Positions 26,982 through 34,571 of a stretch of 64,000 nucleotides of DNA are shown one piece after another. Each line of letters opens with the position of its first letter. Position 1 is the stretch's first letter. The position numbers were made by a program, and so were the translations under genes. The notes under the pieces are model-generated. The model was not told the DNA's origin. It ran no database searches and saw nothing but the letters and a program-made list of their open reading frames with translations. Source of the DNA: Sphingobium sp. D43FB (GTDB lineage Bacteria > Pseudomonadota > Alphaproteobacteria > Sphingomonadales > Sphingomonadaceae); the NCBI RefSeq assembly GCF_002312805.1, contig NZ_NMUA01000001.1:124001-188000 (forward strand). Reading direction: 5' to 3'.

Positions 26982-27581
26982 TCAACCGTGCAGCTTGATC
27001 GCGGTTTCCGCGATACGGCGCCCCTGATAGCGCGCGCCGTCCAGTTCTTCTTCGCTGGGCTGACGGCTGCCATCGCCATCGGCCAACGTCGTCGCGCCAT
27101 AGGGCGATCCGCCGCGCACCTTGTCTACGCCCATTTGGCCCTGGAACCCATAGTCGAGGCCCACGATCGTCATGCCGAAATGCAGCAGGTTGGTGATGAT
27201 CGAAAATAGCGTCGTTTCCTGCCCGCCATGCTGGCTCGCGGTCGAGGTGAAGGCACCGCCGACCTTGCCATTGAGCGCGCCGCGCGCCCACAGGCCACCC
27301 GCCTGGTCGAGGAACGCCGCCATCTGGCTCGACATGCGGCCAAAGCGCGTGCCGGTGCCGATGATGATCGCGTCATAATCGGCCAGTTCCGCAACGGTGG
27401 CGACCGGTGCGTCCTGATCCAGCTTGAAATGCGCGTTCTTGGCGACCTCCAGCGGTGCGGTTTCGGGCACGCGCTTGATATCGACCTGCGCGCCAGCGGC
27501 GGCTGCGCCTTCGGCCATGGCCTTCGCCATCGTTTCGATATGACCGTAGGAAGAATAATAGAGAACCAGAACCTTAGCCAT
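26982..27581 (-). CDS. wrbA: NAD(P)H:quinone oxidoreductase WrbA
   Basis: This 199-residue flavodoxin-fold protein has the FMN phosphate loop [12 protein letters not shown] at residues 8-19, [13 protein letters not shown] near residue 75, and [13 protein letters not shown] near residue 113, all typical of type IV WrbA. It makes two-electron reductions of quinones and so avoids semiquinone radicals. The ATG at 27581 follows an AAGGAGAC-like sequence. Together with the pirin gene just upstream on the same strand and a divergent LysR regulator, it forms an electrophile or quinone stress module. Confidence 0.93.
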   Translation of the reverse strand: MAKVLVLYYSSYGHIETMAKAMAEGAAAAGAQVDIKRVPETAPLEVAKNAHFKLDQDAPVATVAELADYDAIIIGTGTRFGRMSSQMAAFLDQAGGLWARGALNGKVGGAFTSTASQHGGQETTLFSIITNLLHFGMTIVGLDYGFQGQMGVDKVRGGSPYGATTLADGDGSRQPSEEELDGARYQGRRIAETAIKLHG

Positions 27582-27688
27582 GATGCGTCTCCTTATTGAG
27601 GGGATTGAAAGGGGTGCCGCCCGCACGAGGGAGAGGCGCGGGCGGCGGGCCGATCCGTCCAAGAAGGGAATGGACGGATCGACCAAAG

Positions 27689-28408
27689 TTACAGGCTGTC
27701 CACCAGGACGATTTCGGCGTCCTCATGGGCCGTGATGGTGATGGGCTGGCCGCCGATAATGGCCGCGCCGTCCCGTGCTTCGAACGTCTGTCCATCGATC
27801 TCGATCCGACCCGTCGCCGGGACGAGATAAAGGTGACGACCCTCCGCACTGTCATAGGTCACGCTCGTCCCGGCCTTGATCGTTCCGCCCAGCAAGCGGG
27901 CATCGGCGCGGATGCGTAGCGCTTCCTTATCCTCGTCATAGCCGCTGGCGAGAACGACCAGTTTGCCCGACCGATCGCCGCGCGGGAAAGGCTTGGCACC
28001 CCAGCTTGGGGAACCGCCGCGCGCGCGCGGAATGACCCAGATCTGGAAGAGGGTGGTGGTTTCATCCTCCAGATTATATTCGGCGTGACGGATGCCTGTG
28101 CCCGCCGACATCACCTGGACATCACCCGCTTCCGTGCGGCCTTTGTTGCCCAGGCTGTCCTGATGCGTGATCGCGCCGGTGCGGACATAGGTGATGATTT
28201 CCATGTCGGCATGGGGGTGCGGCGGAAAGCCCGAACGCGGGCCGATCTCATCATCATTCCACACCCGGATCGCGCCCCAGTGCATCCGGTCTTCGTCATG
28301 ATAATCGGCGAAGGAAAAATGATGGCGCGCATTCAGCCAGCCATGATTGGCATGACCGAGTGAGGCGAAGGGGCGGCGCTCGATGCGGCTCGCTGTGGTC
28401 GTGTTCAT
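27689..28408 (-). CDS. Pirin family protein (possible quercetin 2,3-dioxygenase)
   Basis: This 239-residue bicupin has the pirin metal motif [15 protein letters not shown] near residue 60, HQDSLGNKG near residue 78, and a histidine and glutamate pair in [10 protein letters not shown] near residue 105. Bacterial pirins bind iron and some oxidise quercetin; others act as redox-sensitive partners of other proteins. It is 107 bases upstream of wrbA on the same strand and divergent from a LysR gene. This layout is common in proteobacteria, where the LysR protein controls the pirin gene. Confidence 0.9.
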   Translation of the reverse strand: MNTTTASRIERRPFASLGHANHGWLNARHHFSFADYHDEDRMHWGAIRVWNDDEIGPRSGFPPHPHADMEIITYVRTGAITHQDSLGNKGRTEAGDVQVMSAGTGIRHAEYNLEDETTTLFQIWVIPRARGGSPSWGAKPFPRGDRSGKLVVLASGYDEDKEALRIRADARLLGGTIKAGTSVTYDSAEGRHLYLVPATGRIEIDGQTFEARDGAAIIGGQPITITAHEDAEIVLVDSL

Positions 28409-28427
28409 ATGCTCTGCCTTTCGGTTT

Positions 28428-28443
28428 CGAACTCAATAGTTCG
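28428..28443. promoter_or_regulatory. Perfect inverted repeat in the pirin/LysR divergent region
   Basis: CGAACT and AGTTCG pair perfectly around CAAT, 20 bases upstream of the pirin start codon. Its place in the divergent promoter region makes it a candidate operator for the LysR protein, but LysR sites usually need a T-N11-A core, which is not obvious here. Confidence 0.4.
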
Positions 28444-28545
28444 GGTGCCTTTTGACCAAGCGCCGGAGGTTCCGGCTTGCTTTCCGCCAATCTAGTCATC
28501 AGTATCGTTTCTGAAACAAGCAGCATCGAAACGGATTGTTTCCCT

Positions 28546-29439
28546 ATGCGATTACCGGATTTTGAGGCCTGGGCGATGTTCGCCGCCGTGGTCGAACATC
28601 GCAGCTTCACCGACGCAGCCAAGGCACTCAGCGTATCCAAGGCGACCGTGTCCAAGGCGGTGACGCGGTTGGAAGAGCATCTCGACACCAGCCTGTTCAA
28701 CCGCACCAGCCGTCGCCTGGCCTTGACCGAGAGCGGCAAGCGGCTCGCCGATCATGCCCATCGCATCATGGCCGAAGGGCAGGCGGCGGAGGAAGCGGCG
28801 CGCGACGAAACGGCGGAACTATCGGGCGTCGTGCGATTGGGCGCGCCGATGACCTTCGGCCTGCTCCGCATCGCGCCGCTGGTTGCGGAATTTACCAAGA
28901 CCCATCCGCTGGTCGATGTCGACCTGCACTTGTCGGACGCGCATATCGACATCGTGGAAATGGGTCTGGACGCGACCATCCGCATTGCCGACATGCCCGA
29001 CAGTTCGCTGCGCGCCCGGCGGTTGGCGGACGTGACGCTGCATCTGGTCGCATCGCCCGCCTATCTGGCGGAGCGTGGCACGCCGCAGCATCCGTCCGAT
29101 CTCGGCGCGCATGACTGTATCTGCTACGCCAATGAAGCGACGCCCGACGTCTGGCGTTTCGCGGGGCCGGGGCAGCAGAATGTCGTGGTGCAGGTCCGCT
29201 CGCGCATCACCGTCAACAGCGGCGAAGCCATGCTGCCTGCGCTGCGCTTGGGCGTGGGCATTTCGCGCCTGCCGGACTTCATTGTCGGCGACGCGCTCGC
29301 AGCGGGCGAGTTGGAAGAGCTATTGGTGGACTGGCGCCCGGCCCCCTTTGGCCTGCATCTTGTCACGCCGCCATCGCGCCTGCGTCCGGCGCGGGTCGAA
29401 GCCTTGCTCGACTTCATTACCCAACATCACGCCTGCTGA
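28546..29439 (+). CDS. LysR family transcriptional regulator
   Basis: This 297-residue protein has an N-terminal winged helix-turn-helix (FAAVVEHRSFTDAAKALSVSK, shown in part, then ATVSKAVTRLEEHL). A type 2 periplasmic-binding-like effector domain follows from about residue 90 (GVVRLGAPMTFGLLRIAPLV). The start is ATG 28546, since MRLPDFEAWAMF matches the family N-terminus; the longer frame from 28477 lacks homology. It is divergent from the pirin and wrbA genes and probably regulates them, sensing a quinone or another electrophile. The effector is unknown. Confidence 0.9.
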   Translation: MRLPDFEAWAMFAAVVEHRSFTDAAKALSVSKATVSKAVTRLEEHLDTSLFNRTSRRLALTESGKRLADHAHRIMAEGQAAEEAARDETAELSGVVRLGAPMTFGLLRIAPLVAEFTKTHPLVDVDLHLSDAHIDIVEMGLDATIRIADMPDSSLRARRLADVTLHLVASPAYLAERGTPQHPSDLGAHDCICYANEATPDVWRFAGPGQQNVVVQVRSRITVNSGEAMLPALRLGVGISRLPDFIVGDALAAGELEELLVDWRPAPFGLHLVTPPSRLRPARVEALLDFITQHHAC

Positions 29440-29455
29440 TATTTGTTACGAACAT

Positions 29456-29557
29456 GAATCTACATTGACTGCGCATGAATCGTTTCGGCCTCAACGCTTT
29501 GTAAATGGATTCGTTTTTATACGACTCGCGGTTTTCTGCGGGTTAGCAATAAATTAA
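29456..29557 (+). promoter_or_regulatory. ctrA control region: four GANTC sites and a CtrA-box-like site
   Basis: Four GANTC sequences lie at 29456-29460, 29477-29481, 29508-29512 and 29523-29527, and a TTAG-N7-TTAA element lies at 29543-29557. GANTC is the CcrM methylation site and TTAA-N7-TTAA is the CtrA operator in alphaproteobacteria. In Caulobacter the ctrA gene is controlled by both methylation and its own product. The cluster sits 90-190 bases upstream of the ctrA start codon. Confidence 0.7.
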
Positions 29558-29647
29558 CCTTTGTCGTTCAGAAGTTTTTTGGTTAATGAATTGGAGCAGT
29601 AGCCGTTCTGGTGGGGTGAACGGACCTGCGACGCAAAGGGGCTTCAC

Positions 29648-30355
29648 ATGCGCGTGCTGCTGATTGAGGACGAACCGACGACGGCCAAGGCGATCGAGCT
29701 GATGCTCACGACCGAAGGCTTCAACGTCTATACCACCGATTTGGGCGAAGAAGGCCTCGATCTGGGCAAGCTCTATGATTACGACATCATCTGTCTCGAC
29801 CTGAACCTGCCCGACATGCACGGCTATGACGTGCTTAAGAAGCTGCGCGCTGCCAAGGTGCAGACGCCGGTCCTGATCCTGTCGGGTGTCGCCGAAATGG
29901 ACAGCAAGGTCCGCTCCTTCGGCTTTGGTGCCGATGATTATGTGACCAAGCCGTTCCACCGCGAGGAACTGATCGCCCGTATCCATGCCGTGGTGCGCCG
30001 GTCCAAGGGCCATTCGCAGTCGGTCATCCGCACTGGCAAGCTCTCGGTCAATCTCGACGCCAAGACCGTGGAAGTGGACGGCAACCGCGTCCATCTGACC
30101 GGCAAGGAATATGCGATGCTGGAGCTGTTGTCGCTCCGCAAGGGCACGACGCTGACCAAGGAAATGTTCCTCAACCATCTCTATGGCGGGATGGATGAGC
30201 CGGAACTCAAGATCATCGACGTCTTCATCTGCAAGCTGCGCAAGAAACTGGCGCTGGCGTGCAGCGGCGACAATTATATCGAGACGGTCTGGGGCCGTGG
30301 CTATGTGCTGCGCGACCCGGATGAAGTGCTGGAGGAACAGGCCAAAGTCGCCTGA
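29648..30355 (+). CDS. ctrA: Cell-cycle response regulator CtrA
   Basis: This 235-residue OmpR-type regulator has a receiver domain (residues 1-120) with the phosphorylatable Asp51 in [12 protein letters not shown], the switch lysine in [11 protein letters not shown], and a winged-helix domain with [20 protein letters not shown] (shown in part), the signature that separates CtrA from other OmpR proteins. CtrA controls cell-cycle, motility and other genes in alphaproteobacteria. The C-terminus ends in AKVA, ending in the small hydrophobic residues typical of ClpXP-degraded CtrA. It is monocistronic, with its own terminator and an elaborate upstream region. Confidence 0.97.
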   Translation: MRVLLIEDEPTTAKAIELMLTTEGFNVYTTDLGEEGLDLGKLYDYDIICLDLNLPDMHGYDVLKKLRAAKVQTPVLILSGVAEMDSKVRSFGFGADDYVTKPFHREELIARIHAVVRRSKGHSQSVIRTGKLSVNLDAKTVEVDGNRVHLTGKEYAMLELLSLRKGTTLTKEMFLNHLYGGMDEPELKIIDVFICKLRKKLALACSGDNYIETVWGRGYVLRDPDEVLEEQAKVA

Positions 30356-30391
30356 CGCTTCACGCGGCAAGCCCAGTTTCACGGGGGTGGA

Positions 30392-30427
30392 AAGGCCGGT
30401 GGTCCGCACGGATCGCTGGCCTTTTTC
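30392..30427 (+). terminator. Rho-independent terminator of ctrA
   Basis: Arms 30392-30405 and 30410-30423 pair over 14 bases (with G-U pairs) around a GCAC loop, followed by TTTTTC. It starts 37 bases after the ctrA stop. Confidence 0.85.
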
Positions 30428-30491
30428 GTTGTCGCGGGGCTCGGGACTGCCATAATGACCTCTCGTAACAATAAGTAGCGAAGGAGAGGGC

Positions 30492-31442
30492 ATGACTACC
30501 CGCCATCTGATCGACCCGGAAATCGCGCCGGTGCTGGACCTGTTACCGGAACTCGACCTGCGCCCGGAAACGCTGCCCACGATCCGCGCTGGAATGGCAT
30601 CGCCAGTCGACTATCCGGGGCCAGTGGCAGTTCCCCGCATTCGCGCCGTGCCCGGCCGCGACGGCGCACCTGACGTGCCACTTCATATCTTCAACGCCGA
30701 TCCCGCCCGGCCGGGACGCCCCGCCATTCTGCACATCCATGGCGGCGGCATGATCCTGGGGACGGCCGACATGGCGAGCCGGTCGATCGGGCCGTTGGCG
30801 GAGGCGATGGGCTTCGTGGCTGCGTCGGTCGAGTATCGGCTGGCACCCGAAACCCCGTTTCCGGGACCGCAGGAGGATTGCTACGCCGCGCTCGAATGGC
30901 TCGTGGCGCAGGCCGATAGTCTGGGGATCGACCCGCAGCATATCGTGGTCATGGGCGAAAGCGCGGGCGGAGGGCTCGCCGCGGCGCTCGCGCAGATGGC
31001 GCGTGACCGGGGCGACATCGCGCTGGCGGGCCAGATCCTCATCTACCCCATGCTCGATCACCGCACCGGCGGCCCGGACTGCCGCTGGCGTTCGCGCAGC
31101 GCGGGAGAATTTGTCTGGACGCCCACGTCCAACCAGTTTGGCTGGAATGCGCTGCGCGGCGATTATAGCTGCGATGATGTGCGTCGGGGTTGGTTCTCGC
31201 CCGCGCTCGCCGATGATCTGTCGGGCTTGCCGTCCACCTATCTATCCGTTGGGGCGCTCGACCTCTTCATCGACGAAGATCTGGATTATGTCAGGCGACT
31301 GGCGGGGGCCGGGGTGCCGGTGGAGTGCCATGTCTATCCCGGCGCGATCCACGGGTTCGACATGATGGCCACCGCGCGGGTCACGCAGCAGGCGCAGCGC
31401 GACCTGACGGCAGCCATCCGGCGGCTGCTCAACCTGTCCTGA
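30492..31442 (+). CDS. Alpha/beta hydrolase of the hormone-sensitive-lipase type
   Basis: This 316-residue esterase has the oxyanion motif HGGG at residues 83-86, the nucleophile Ser157 in GESAGG, and the remaining triad members Asp257 (SVGALDLFIDE) and His287 (PGAIHGFD). This is family IV (HSL) of bacterial carboxylesterases, which cut short-chain esters. There is no signal peptide, so it is cytoplasmic. A strong Shine-Dalgarno AAGGAGAG at 30481-30488 fixes the start. The gene stands alone between ctrA and a convergent phosphatase, so the natural substrate is unknown. Confidence 0.9.
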   Translation: MTTRHLIDPEIAPVLDLLPELDLRPETLPTIRAGMASPVDYPGPVAVPRIRAVPGRDGAPDVPLHIFNADPARPGRPAILHIHGGGMILGTADMASRSIGPLAEAMGFVAASVEYRLAPETPFPGPQEDCYAALEWLVAQADSLGIDPQHIVVMGESAGGGLAAALAQMARDRGDIALAGQILIYPMLDHRTGGPDCRWRSRSAGEFVWTPTSNQFGWNALRGDYSCDDVRRGWFSPALADDLSGLPSTYLSVGALDLFIDEDLDYVRRLAGAGVPVECHVYPGAIHGFDMMATARVTQQAQRDLTAAIRRLLNLS

Positions 31443-31461
31443 TCCGTCGGCGCAGACGGCA

Positions 31462-32241
31462 TCAGCCGGTGTGGAGCGTCCAACGCGCGGCGCCCTGCAG
31501 CCCCAGCGCGGTCAGGCGCCCGCTGCGATAGGCGCCCGTGTCGATGCCGATGCGATTCTCCTGCTCGTCCACATCCCCGCTGATGCTGTGGCCATGCACA
31601 ACCATGTGCGGATGAGGCCCTATATGATCCAGGAAATCACGGCGTATCCAACGCAGGTCGGACGATTTTTGCGCCTCGATCGCTATGCCGGGGCGGATGC
31701 CGGCATGAACGAACAGATAGTCGCCCACGTCGGTCCAGTCCGGCAGGGCGCCTAGAAAATCGACATGGCCGCGCGGCACATGATGCAGCATCCAATCGAC
31801 AATATCCTGATCGGTCATCACGGCAAAGACGTCCGGCGCAAGGCCATAGCTTTCCAGCGTCTGTTCGCCGCCCATGCGCCGGAAGGTCGGAATCACCCGT
31901 ATGTCGCCCCGCGCTGCGGCGATGAACAATTCCTCATGATTGCCCTGAAGGCAGCGCACGTCGCCGCCTGACCCGACCAGCGCCATCACCCGTTCGATTA
32001 CGGCGCGGGAGGAAGCACCTCGGTTCATCAGGTCGCCCAGGAAGATGAGGATGGGCTTTGCCGGACCGCGCGCCGCATCGTCCTGCCAGATCATGCCGAG
32101 CAGGGCATCGAGCAGGTCTGCCCGGCCATGGACATCGCCGATCGCATAGACACGGCGATCCTCACCCACGCTGGGTGGCATCCTGTCCGCTGGCGCAGCG
32201 GCACGCCGCGGCCATATTCGCCACCATGTCATGCGATGCAA
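31462..32241 (-). CDS. PP1-type metallophosphoesterase
   Basis: This 259-residue protein has the metallophosphatase motifs YAIGDVHGRADLLDALL near residue 32, FLGDLMNRGASSRAVI near residue 67 and LQGNHEELFIAA near residue 96, and a late MVVHGHS motif. This order fits bacterial PP1-like serine/threonine phosphatases and symmetrical diadenosine tetraphosphatases. Either ATG 32241 or ATG 32232 could be the start. It is the last gene of a tight minus-strand run (UPF0262, GH25-like, cytidine deaminase, dCTP deaminase), 12 bases after dcd. Confidence 0.87.
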   Translation of the reverse strand: MHRMTWWRIWPRRAAAPADRMPPSVGEDRRVYAIGDVHGRADLLDALLGMIWQDDAARGPAKPILIFLGDLMNRGASSRAVIERVMALVGSGGDVRCLQGNHEELFIAAARGDIRVIPTFRRMGGEQTLESYGLAPDVFAVMTDQDIVDWMLHHVPRGHVDFLGALPDWTDVGDYLFVHAGIRPGIAIEAQKSSDLRWIRRDFLDHIGPHPHMVVHGHSISGDVDEQENRIGIDTGAYRSGRLTALGLQGAARWTLHTG

Positions 32242-32253
32242 TGTCGCACGGCG

Positions 32254-32808
32254 TCAGAGCTTGGGCAATGTCACGCCCTGCTGCCCCATATATTTGCCCG
32301 CCCGGTCGGCATAGCTGACCTCGCACGGCTCATTGCCTTGAAGGAACAGGAACTGGCACGCGCCTTCATTGGCGTAGATTTTGGCGGGCAGGGGGGTGGT
32401 GTTGGAAAATTCCAGCGTCACATGCCCCTCCCAGCCCGGCTCCAGCGGGGTGACGTTCACGATGATGCCGCACCGCGCATAGGTGGATTTGCCGAGGCAG
32501 ATTACCAGCACGTCGCGCGGCACGCGGAAATATTCGACCGTCCGCGCCAGCGCGAAGCTGTTGGGCGGAATGATGCAGCAGTCGGTCTTGCGATCGACAA
32601 AGCTGTTGGTATCGAAATTCTTGGGGTCGACGATGGTGCTGTCAATATTGGTGAAGATCTTGAACTCGTCCGCCACCCGCGCATCATAGCCATAGGAGGA
32701 CAGGCCGTAACTGATGCAGCCGTCGCGCTTCTGGCTCTCCACGAACGGCTCGATCATGCCGGTGGAGAGGGCTTTGTCGCGAATCCATTTGTCGGAAAGA
32801 ATGGCCAT
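32254..32808 (-). CDS. dcd: dCTP deaminase
   Basis: This 184-residue enzyme starts [11 protein letters not shown] and contains [20 protein letters not shown] (shown in part), LAKSTYAR as [20 protein letters not shown], and the catalytic region [20 protein letters not shown] with the general-base glutamate. It deaminates dCTP to dUTP for dTMP synthesis. Length and motifs are standard for the mono-functional enzyme of proteobacteria. It follows the cytidine deaminase gene after 10 bases, pairing two pyrimidine deaminases. Confidence 0.95.
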   Translation of the reverse strand: MAILSDKWIRDKALSTGMIEPFVESQKRDGCISYGLSSYGYDARVADEFKIFTNIDSTIVDPKNFDTNSFVDRKTDCCIIPPNSFALARTVEYFRVPRDVLVICLGKSTYARCGIIVNVTPLEPGWEGHVTLEFSNTTPLPAKIYANEGACQFLFLQGNEPCEVSYADRAGKYMGQQGVTLPKL

Positions 32809-32818
32809 GATGGTCTTT

Positions 32819-33280
32819 TCAGCTTTTCCTGATGGGGGTGATGCCCAGATCGGCGGGGCCGAAGGCGTGGGGAAGAAGATCGGCGATGCGATGTTCGGTG
32901 ACGCGGCTGCCTGACGGCGTGGCGCAATAGATGGCGATGGCGCGGCCCGCCATCTGTTCGGCCTCGTTCATCACCTGGCGGCACCGGCCGCAAGGGGTGA
33001 CCATGGCTTCCTCGGTCGCGTCCATCGCCCCGCCGACCACGGCGATCGCGGCGACATCGGCAAAGCGACCCTGCGCATTGACGGTCGCCAGCGCCACCGT
33101 CTCTGCACAGAGCGACAGGCCATAGCTCGCATTTTCGAAATTGCAGCCAGTCACGATGCTGCCATCGGTCAATCGCACCGCCGCCCCCACCGCAAAGCGG
33201 CTATAGGGCGCATGGGCATGGGCCATCGCCCCGCGCGCGGCGGCGATCAGCAGCGCCACATGATCATCCGTCTCGCTCAT
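32819..33280 (-). CDS. cdd: Cytidine deaminase
   Basis: This 153-residue protein is a homotetrameric-type cytidine deaminase: the substrate motif [10 protein letters not shown] near residue 44, the zinc ligand and catalytic pair in SLCAETVAL near residue 55, and the other zinc ligands in [10 protein letters not shown] near residue 92. It converts cytidine and deoxycytidine to uridine forms for salvage. The ATG at 33280 overlaps the stop of the preceding gene by four bases. A longer frame runs back into that gene and is not used. Confidence 0.94.
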   Translation of the reverse strand: MSETDDHVALLIAAARGAMAHAHAPYSRFAVGAAVRLTDGSIVTGCNFENASYGLSLCAETVALATVNAQGRFADVAAIAVVGGAMDATEEAMVTPCGRCRQVMNEAEQMAGRAIAIYCATPSGSRVTEHRIADLLPHAFGPADLGITPIRKS

Positions 33281-33954
33281 GGTGCCACCACATCCCATCT
33301 CACCGGCCCGTCGACGCCGTCGATATGCCGCATGTCGCTGGCTGTCCACATCACCCAGGGTCGCGTCGCATAATCGGGCGGAAAGAAATTGCCGTCGAGC
33401 CAGAGCGTGCGGTTGATACCCGAACCCACATCGTACAGCGCATCAAAATCCTCGGTGACGTTGAGCAGCACCGTCTTGCCCGCATGGCTTTCGACCAGAT
33501 TGACCAGCGTATTGAGTTCCGACAGCACGAGATCACGCCCAGGCCGCGCGGTGCAACCGGGGTCGAACGCCAGCCGGATCACCGGGGGCAGCGCGGCATT
33601 GTCGCGCGGCACTGTCGTCACGAAGCGGGTCGCCTGATCGCTCGCCAGCCGACACAGGCTATAGTCGAGCATCGCGCCATAGCGCAGCCCCGCCGTCCGC
33701 GCCGCGCGCCAGTTCGCAGCGAACGCCGGATCGCGCCCGGCCGCGCCCCGCGCTGCGCGGATATAGGCGAAGTCCGCCCCCTGCGCCGCCAGCGTGCCCC
33801 ATTCCACTACGCCATTGTCGGCGCTGATCGTCACGCCCTGCACCGGATATTGGTCCCGCGCGGGCGCCCAGCTGCGCGCATAGAGCCACAGCGCCAGCGC
33901 CAGTAGCGCGATGATCGCCAGTCCCACGCCCACGCGGACCAGCAGCCCCCCCAA
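33277..33954 (-). CDS. Membrane-anchored GH25-like protein lacking the catalytic acids
   Basis: This protein of about 225 residues has an N-terminal membrane anchor (VGVGLAIIALLALALWLYA) and a domain that follows the GH25 lysozyme pattern: a QGV.IS..NG.V.W..L...GADFAYIRA segment, ANWRAARTAGLRYGAML, and PPVIRLAFDPGCTARPGRD. At the positions where GH25 enzymes have Asp (GIDVS), Glu (KATEG) and the Asp-x-Glu pair (DLE), I read Thr, Arg and Arg-x-Ala. It is therefore probably not a lysozyme. The start is uncertain; TTG 33954 is used because no ATG is available. It is coupled by ATGA to cdd. Confidence 0.7.
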   Translation of the reverse strand: MGGLLVRVGVGLAIIALLALALWLYARSWAPARDQYPVQGVTISADNGVVEWGTLAAQGADFAYIRAARGAAGRDPAFAANWRAARTAGLRYGAMLDYSLCRLASDQATRFVTTVPRDNAALPPVIRLAFDPGCTARPGRDLVLSELNTLVNLVESHAGKTVLLNVTEDFDALYDVGSGINRTLWLDGNFFPPDYATRPWVMWTASDMRHIDGVDGPVRWDVVAP

Positions 33955-33974
33955 AGTCAGCCGCGAAATCGTCC

Positions 33975-34469
33975 CTACCCCTTGATATGCAACACGCAGA
34001 TCAGCGTGAACAGGCGACGCGCCGTATCGAAATCGACCGTAATCTTGCCCTCCAGCCGTTCGATCAGCATCTCCGCCGCATCATTGTGGATGCCGCGCCG
34101 GGCCATGTCGACCGTCTCGATCTGCTGCGGCGACGCATTGCTGATCGCCTGATAATAGCTGTCGCAGATCGCGAAATATTCGCGGATCGGCCGCCGGAAC
34201 CGCCCCAGCCCCAGGATGATCGCTTCGAGCGCGCTGTCATCCTCGCGATTAATCTCGATCACCAACCGCCCGTCCTCGACGCGCAGCACCACCTTGTACG
34301 GCCCCATATAGCCGTCCGCATGGACCCGCTGCGGTGCGAAATGATTATCCTCCAACAGATCGAAGATCGCGATCCGCCGTTCCTGCTCGACATCGGCATT
34401 GCGCCACAGGATCGTGCGCTCGTCGAGCTTGATGTCTATGATGCGCGGATCGGCCATGGTGAAGGGCAT
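33975..34469 (-). CDS. UPF0262 family protein
   Basis: This 164-residue protein matches the alphaproteobacterial UPF0262 family: RIIDIKLDERTILWRNADVE near the start, RVHADGYMGPYKVVLRVEDG, LGRFRRPIREYFAICDSYY, and DMARRGIHNDAAEMLIERLE. No catalytic motif or function is known for the family. It is soluble, and starts at ATG 34469 (ATG 34457 is also possible). It heads a minus-strand operon of five genes and is divergent from dnaB with a 102-base gap that contains a DnaA box. Confidence 0.88.
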   Translation of the reverse strand: MPFTMADPRIIDIKLDERTILWRNADVEQERRIAIFDLLEDNHFAPQRVHADGYMGPYKVVLRVEDGRLVIEINREDDSALEAIILGLGRFRRPIREYFAICDSYYQAISNASPQQIETVDMARRGIHNDAAEMLIERLEGKITVDFDTARRLFTLICVLHIKG

Positions 34470-34507
34470 AGTCAGTGCGGCGATGTGCGCCGAAAAGCAA
34501 GCGGGAC

Positions 34508-34516
34508 TTATCCACA
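34508..34516 (+). promoter_or_regulatory. DnaA box upstream of dnaB
   Basis: TTATCCACA is an exact match to the consensus DnaA box TTATNCACA. It lies 55 bases upstream of the dnaB start codon in the divergent dnaB/UPF0262 control region, so DnaA could regulate helicase expression. Confidence 0.65.
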
Positions 34517-34571
34517 GATGGATTGCGCGCCAGCCCTTGCGCGACGCGCGCGACCGGAGGATGAGAGGCCC

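Noticed and set aside
28513..28542. GAAACA and TGTTTC arms near the LysR start as an operator
   Set aside because: The arms are short with an 18-base spacer next to the start codon. This is weak compared with the palindrome at 28428-28443.
33987..34571. N-terminal extension of DnaB by 195 codons
   Set aside because: The extension is antisense to UPF0262 and has no homology to DnaB. A Shine-Dalgarno and ATG at 34572 give the normal protein.
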